From NCBI RefSeq assembly GCF_964275005.1, contig NC_092701.1:34779520-34843519 (forward strand): 64,000 bases of DNA, read 5' to 3'. Under the pieces are notes generated by a model. The model was not told where the DNA came from. It searched no databases and saw only the letters and a program-made list of their open reading frames with translations. Positions 63,641 through 64,000 of the stretch are shown in pieces. The position numbers were made by a program, and so were the translations under genes. The stretch's first letter is position 1. Every line of letters starts with the position of its first letter. Origin of the DNA: Diadema setosum. Its lineage: Eukaryota > Echinodermata > Echinoidea > Diadematoida > Diadematidae.

Positions 63641-63742
63641 CTATAAACAAACATTAACGGCGTGATCTCCATGCGGTTTCGTGTAGAGAACTTCTACGGC
63701 GTCTCCCTTTAGATCGGCCAGGTGAGTGAAAGGGTTATCGAT
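63641..63742 (-). CDS. Possible terminal exon of an unidentified minus-strand gene
   Basis: On the minus strand a good acceptor (TTCTGTGCAG) is followed by 33 open codons and TAG. The translation contains THLADLKGDAVEVLYTKPHG, a plausible charged coding segment. I do not recognise the family. Upstream exons would lie beyond the right edge of the window. The same bases on the plus strand end in a good donor (CCAG before GTGAGT at 63722), so orientation is uncertain. Confidence 0.35.
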   Translation of the reverse strand: MDNPFTHLADLKGDAVEVLYTKPHGDHAVNVCL

Positions 63743-64000
63743 CTGCACAGAATCGATGAAAGAGAAGAAACCAGCCATAAGAAGTCGTGCTCTATTCAAG
63801 CAAACACAATAGCGCTAACCCGTCTGCTTTTGAACATCTCAGACAACGCACCTTGGTCCCTATAGCCAACTTCATGTGCCGTAGACAGAGGGTTAATTCC
63901 GAATAGTCCCATCTGCATTGATTGCCGTCAGCACAACAGACAATATTATCAATATTTAAGACTGCGACAAGCCTTTAGTCGCTCCTCCTTTTTCAGGGAC
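63743..64000. other. Right edge, nothing recognised
   Basis: No open frame or repeat of note was seen. If the exon at 63742 is real, this is its upstream intron. Confidence 0.5.

Overview
The window is eukaryotic nuclear DNA. Coding sequence is broken into short exons with GT-AG introns, codon use favours G/C at third positions inside exons, and the intervening DNA is AT-rich and full of microsatellites, tRNA-derived SINEs and short foldback (MITE-like) elements. The combination of a ZU5-UPA-death-domain protein, an SLC16-like transporter, a class I PITP and an isopenicillin-N-epimerase-like enzyme, together with the repeat families, suggests an invertebrate deuterostome. An echinoderm is my best guess, but this is inference and no species can be named from the sequence alone.

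Four spliced genes can be built exon by exon with matching intron phases. (1) 5771-19346, + strand: a class I phosphatidylinositol transfer protein in nine recovered exons; its first few codons lie outside the window or are not recognisable. (2) 33964-25166, - strand: a PLP enzyme of the class V aminotransferase / isopenicillin N epimerase / EgtE-like group in seven exons, including a 28-nt start exon that adds a presequence-like N-terminus. (3) 44162-48820, + strand: an SLC16/monocarboxylate-transporter-like MFS protein in four exons. (4) 62557-54449, - strand: an 864-residue protein in eleven exons with a beta-rich, propeller-like N-terminus, a charged linker, ZU5, UPA and a C-terminal death domain. 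A fifth - strand gene may end in an exon at 63742-63641.

Genes 1 and 2 converge (3' ends about 5.8 kb apart), genes 2 and 3 diverge (starts about 10.2 kb apart), and genes 3 and 4 converge (about 5.6 kb). The four products share no obvious pathway: lipid exchange, a PLP reaction on an amino acid or sulfur compound, solute transport, and death-domain signalling. They look like ordinary chromosomal neighbours rather than a functional cluster.

Non-coding DNA carries several well-delimited mobile elements: a 1.94-kb element with a perfect 8-bp target-site duplication that carries a seven-unit tandem array (11958-13900); a 1.0-kb element with TAA duplications (52463-53465); a mariner-like MITE with TA duplication (43321-43509); a 163-bp element with a 6-bp duplication (22307-22469); a SINE with an 11-bp duplication (42588-42947); five long foldback palindromes; and a terminal-inverted-repeat element with a tRNA-like core (27894-28118). 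The palindromic octamer TAGGCCTA is about tenfold over-represented. No rRNA gene, CRISPR array or viral gene was seen, and the only tRNA-like sequences look like SINE or MITE parts.
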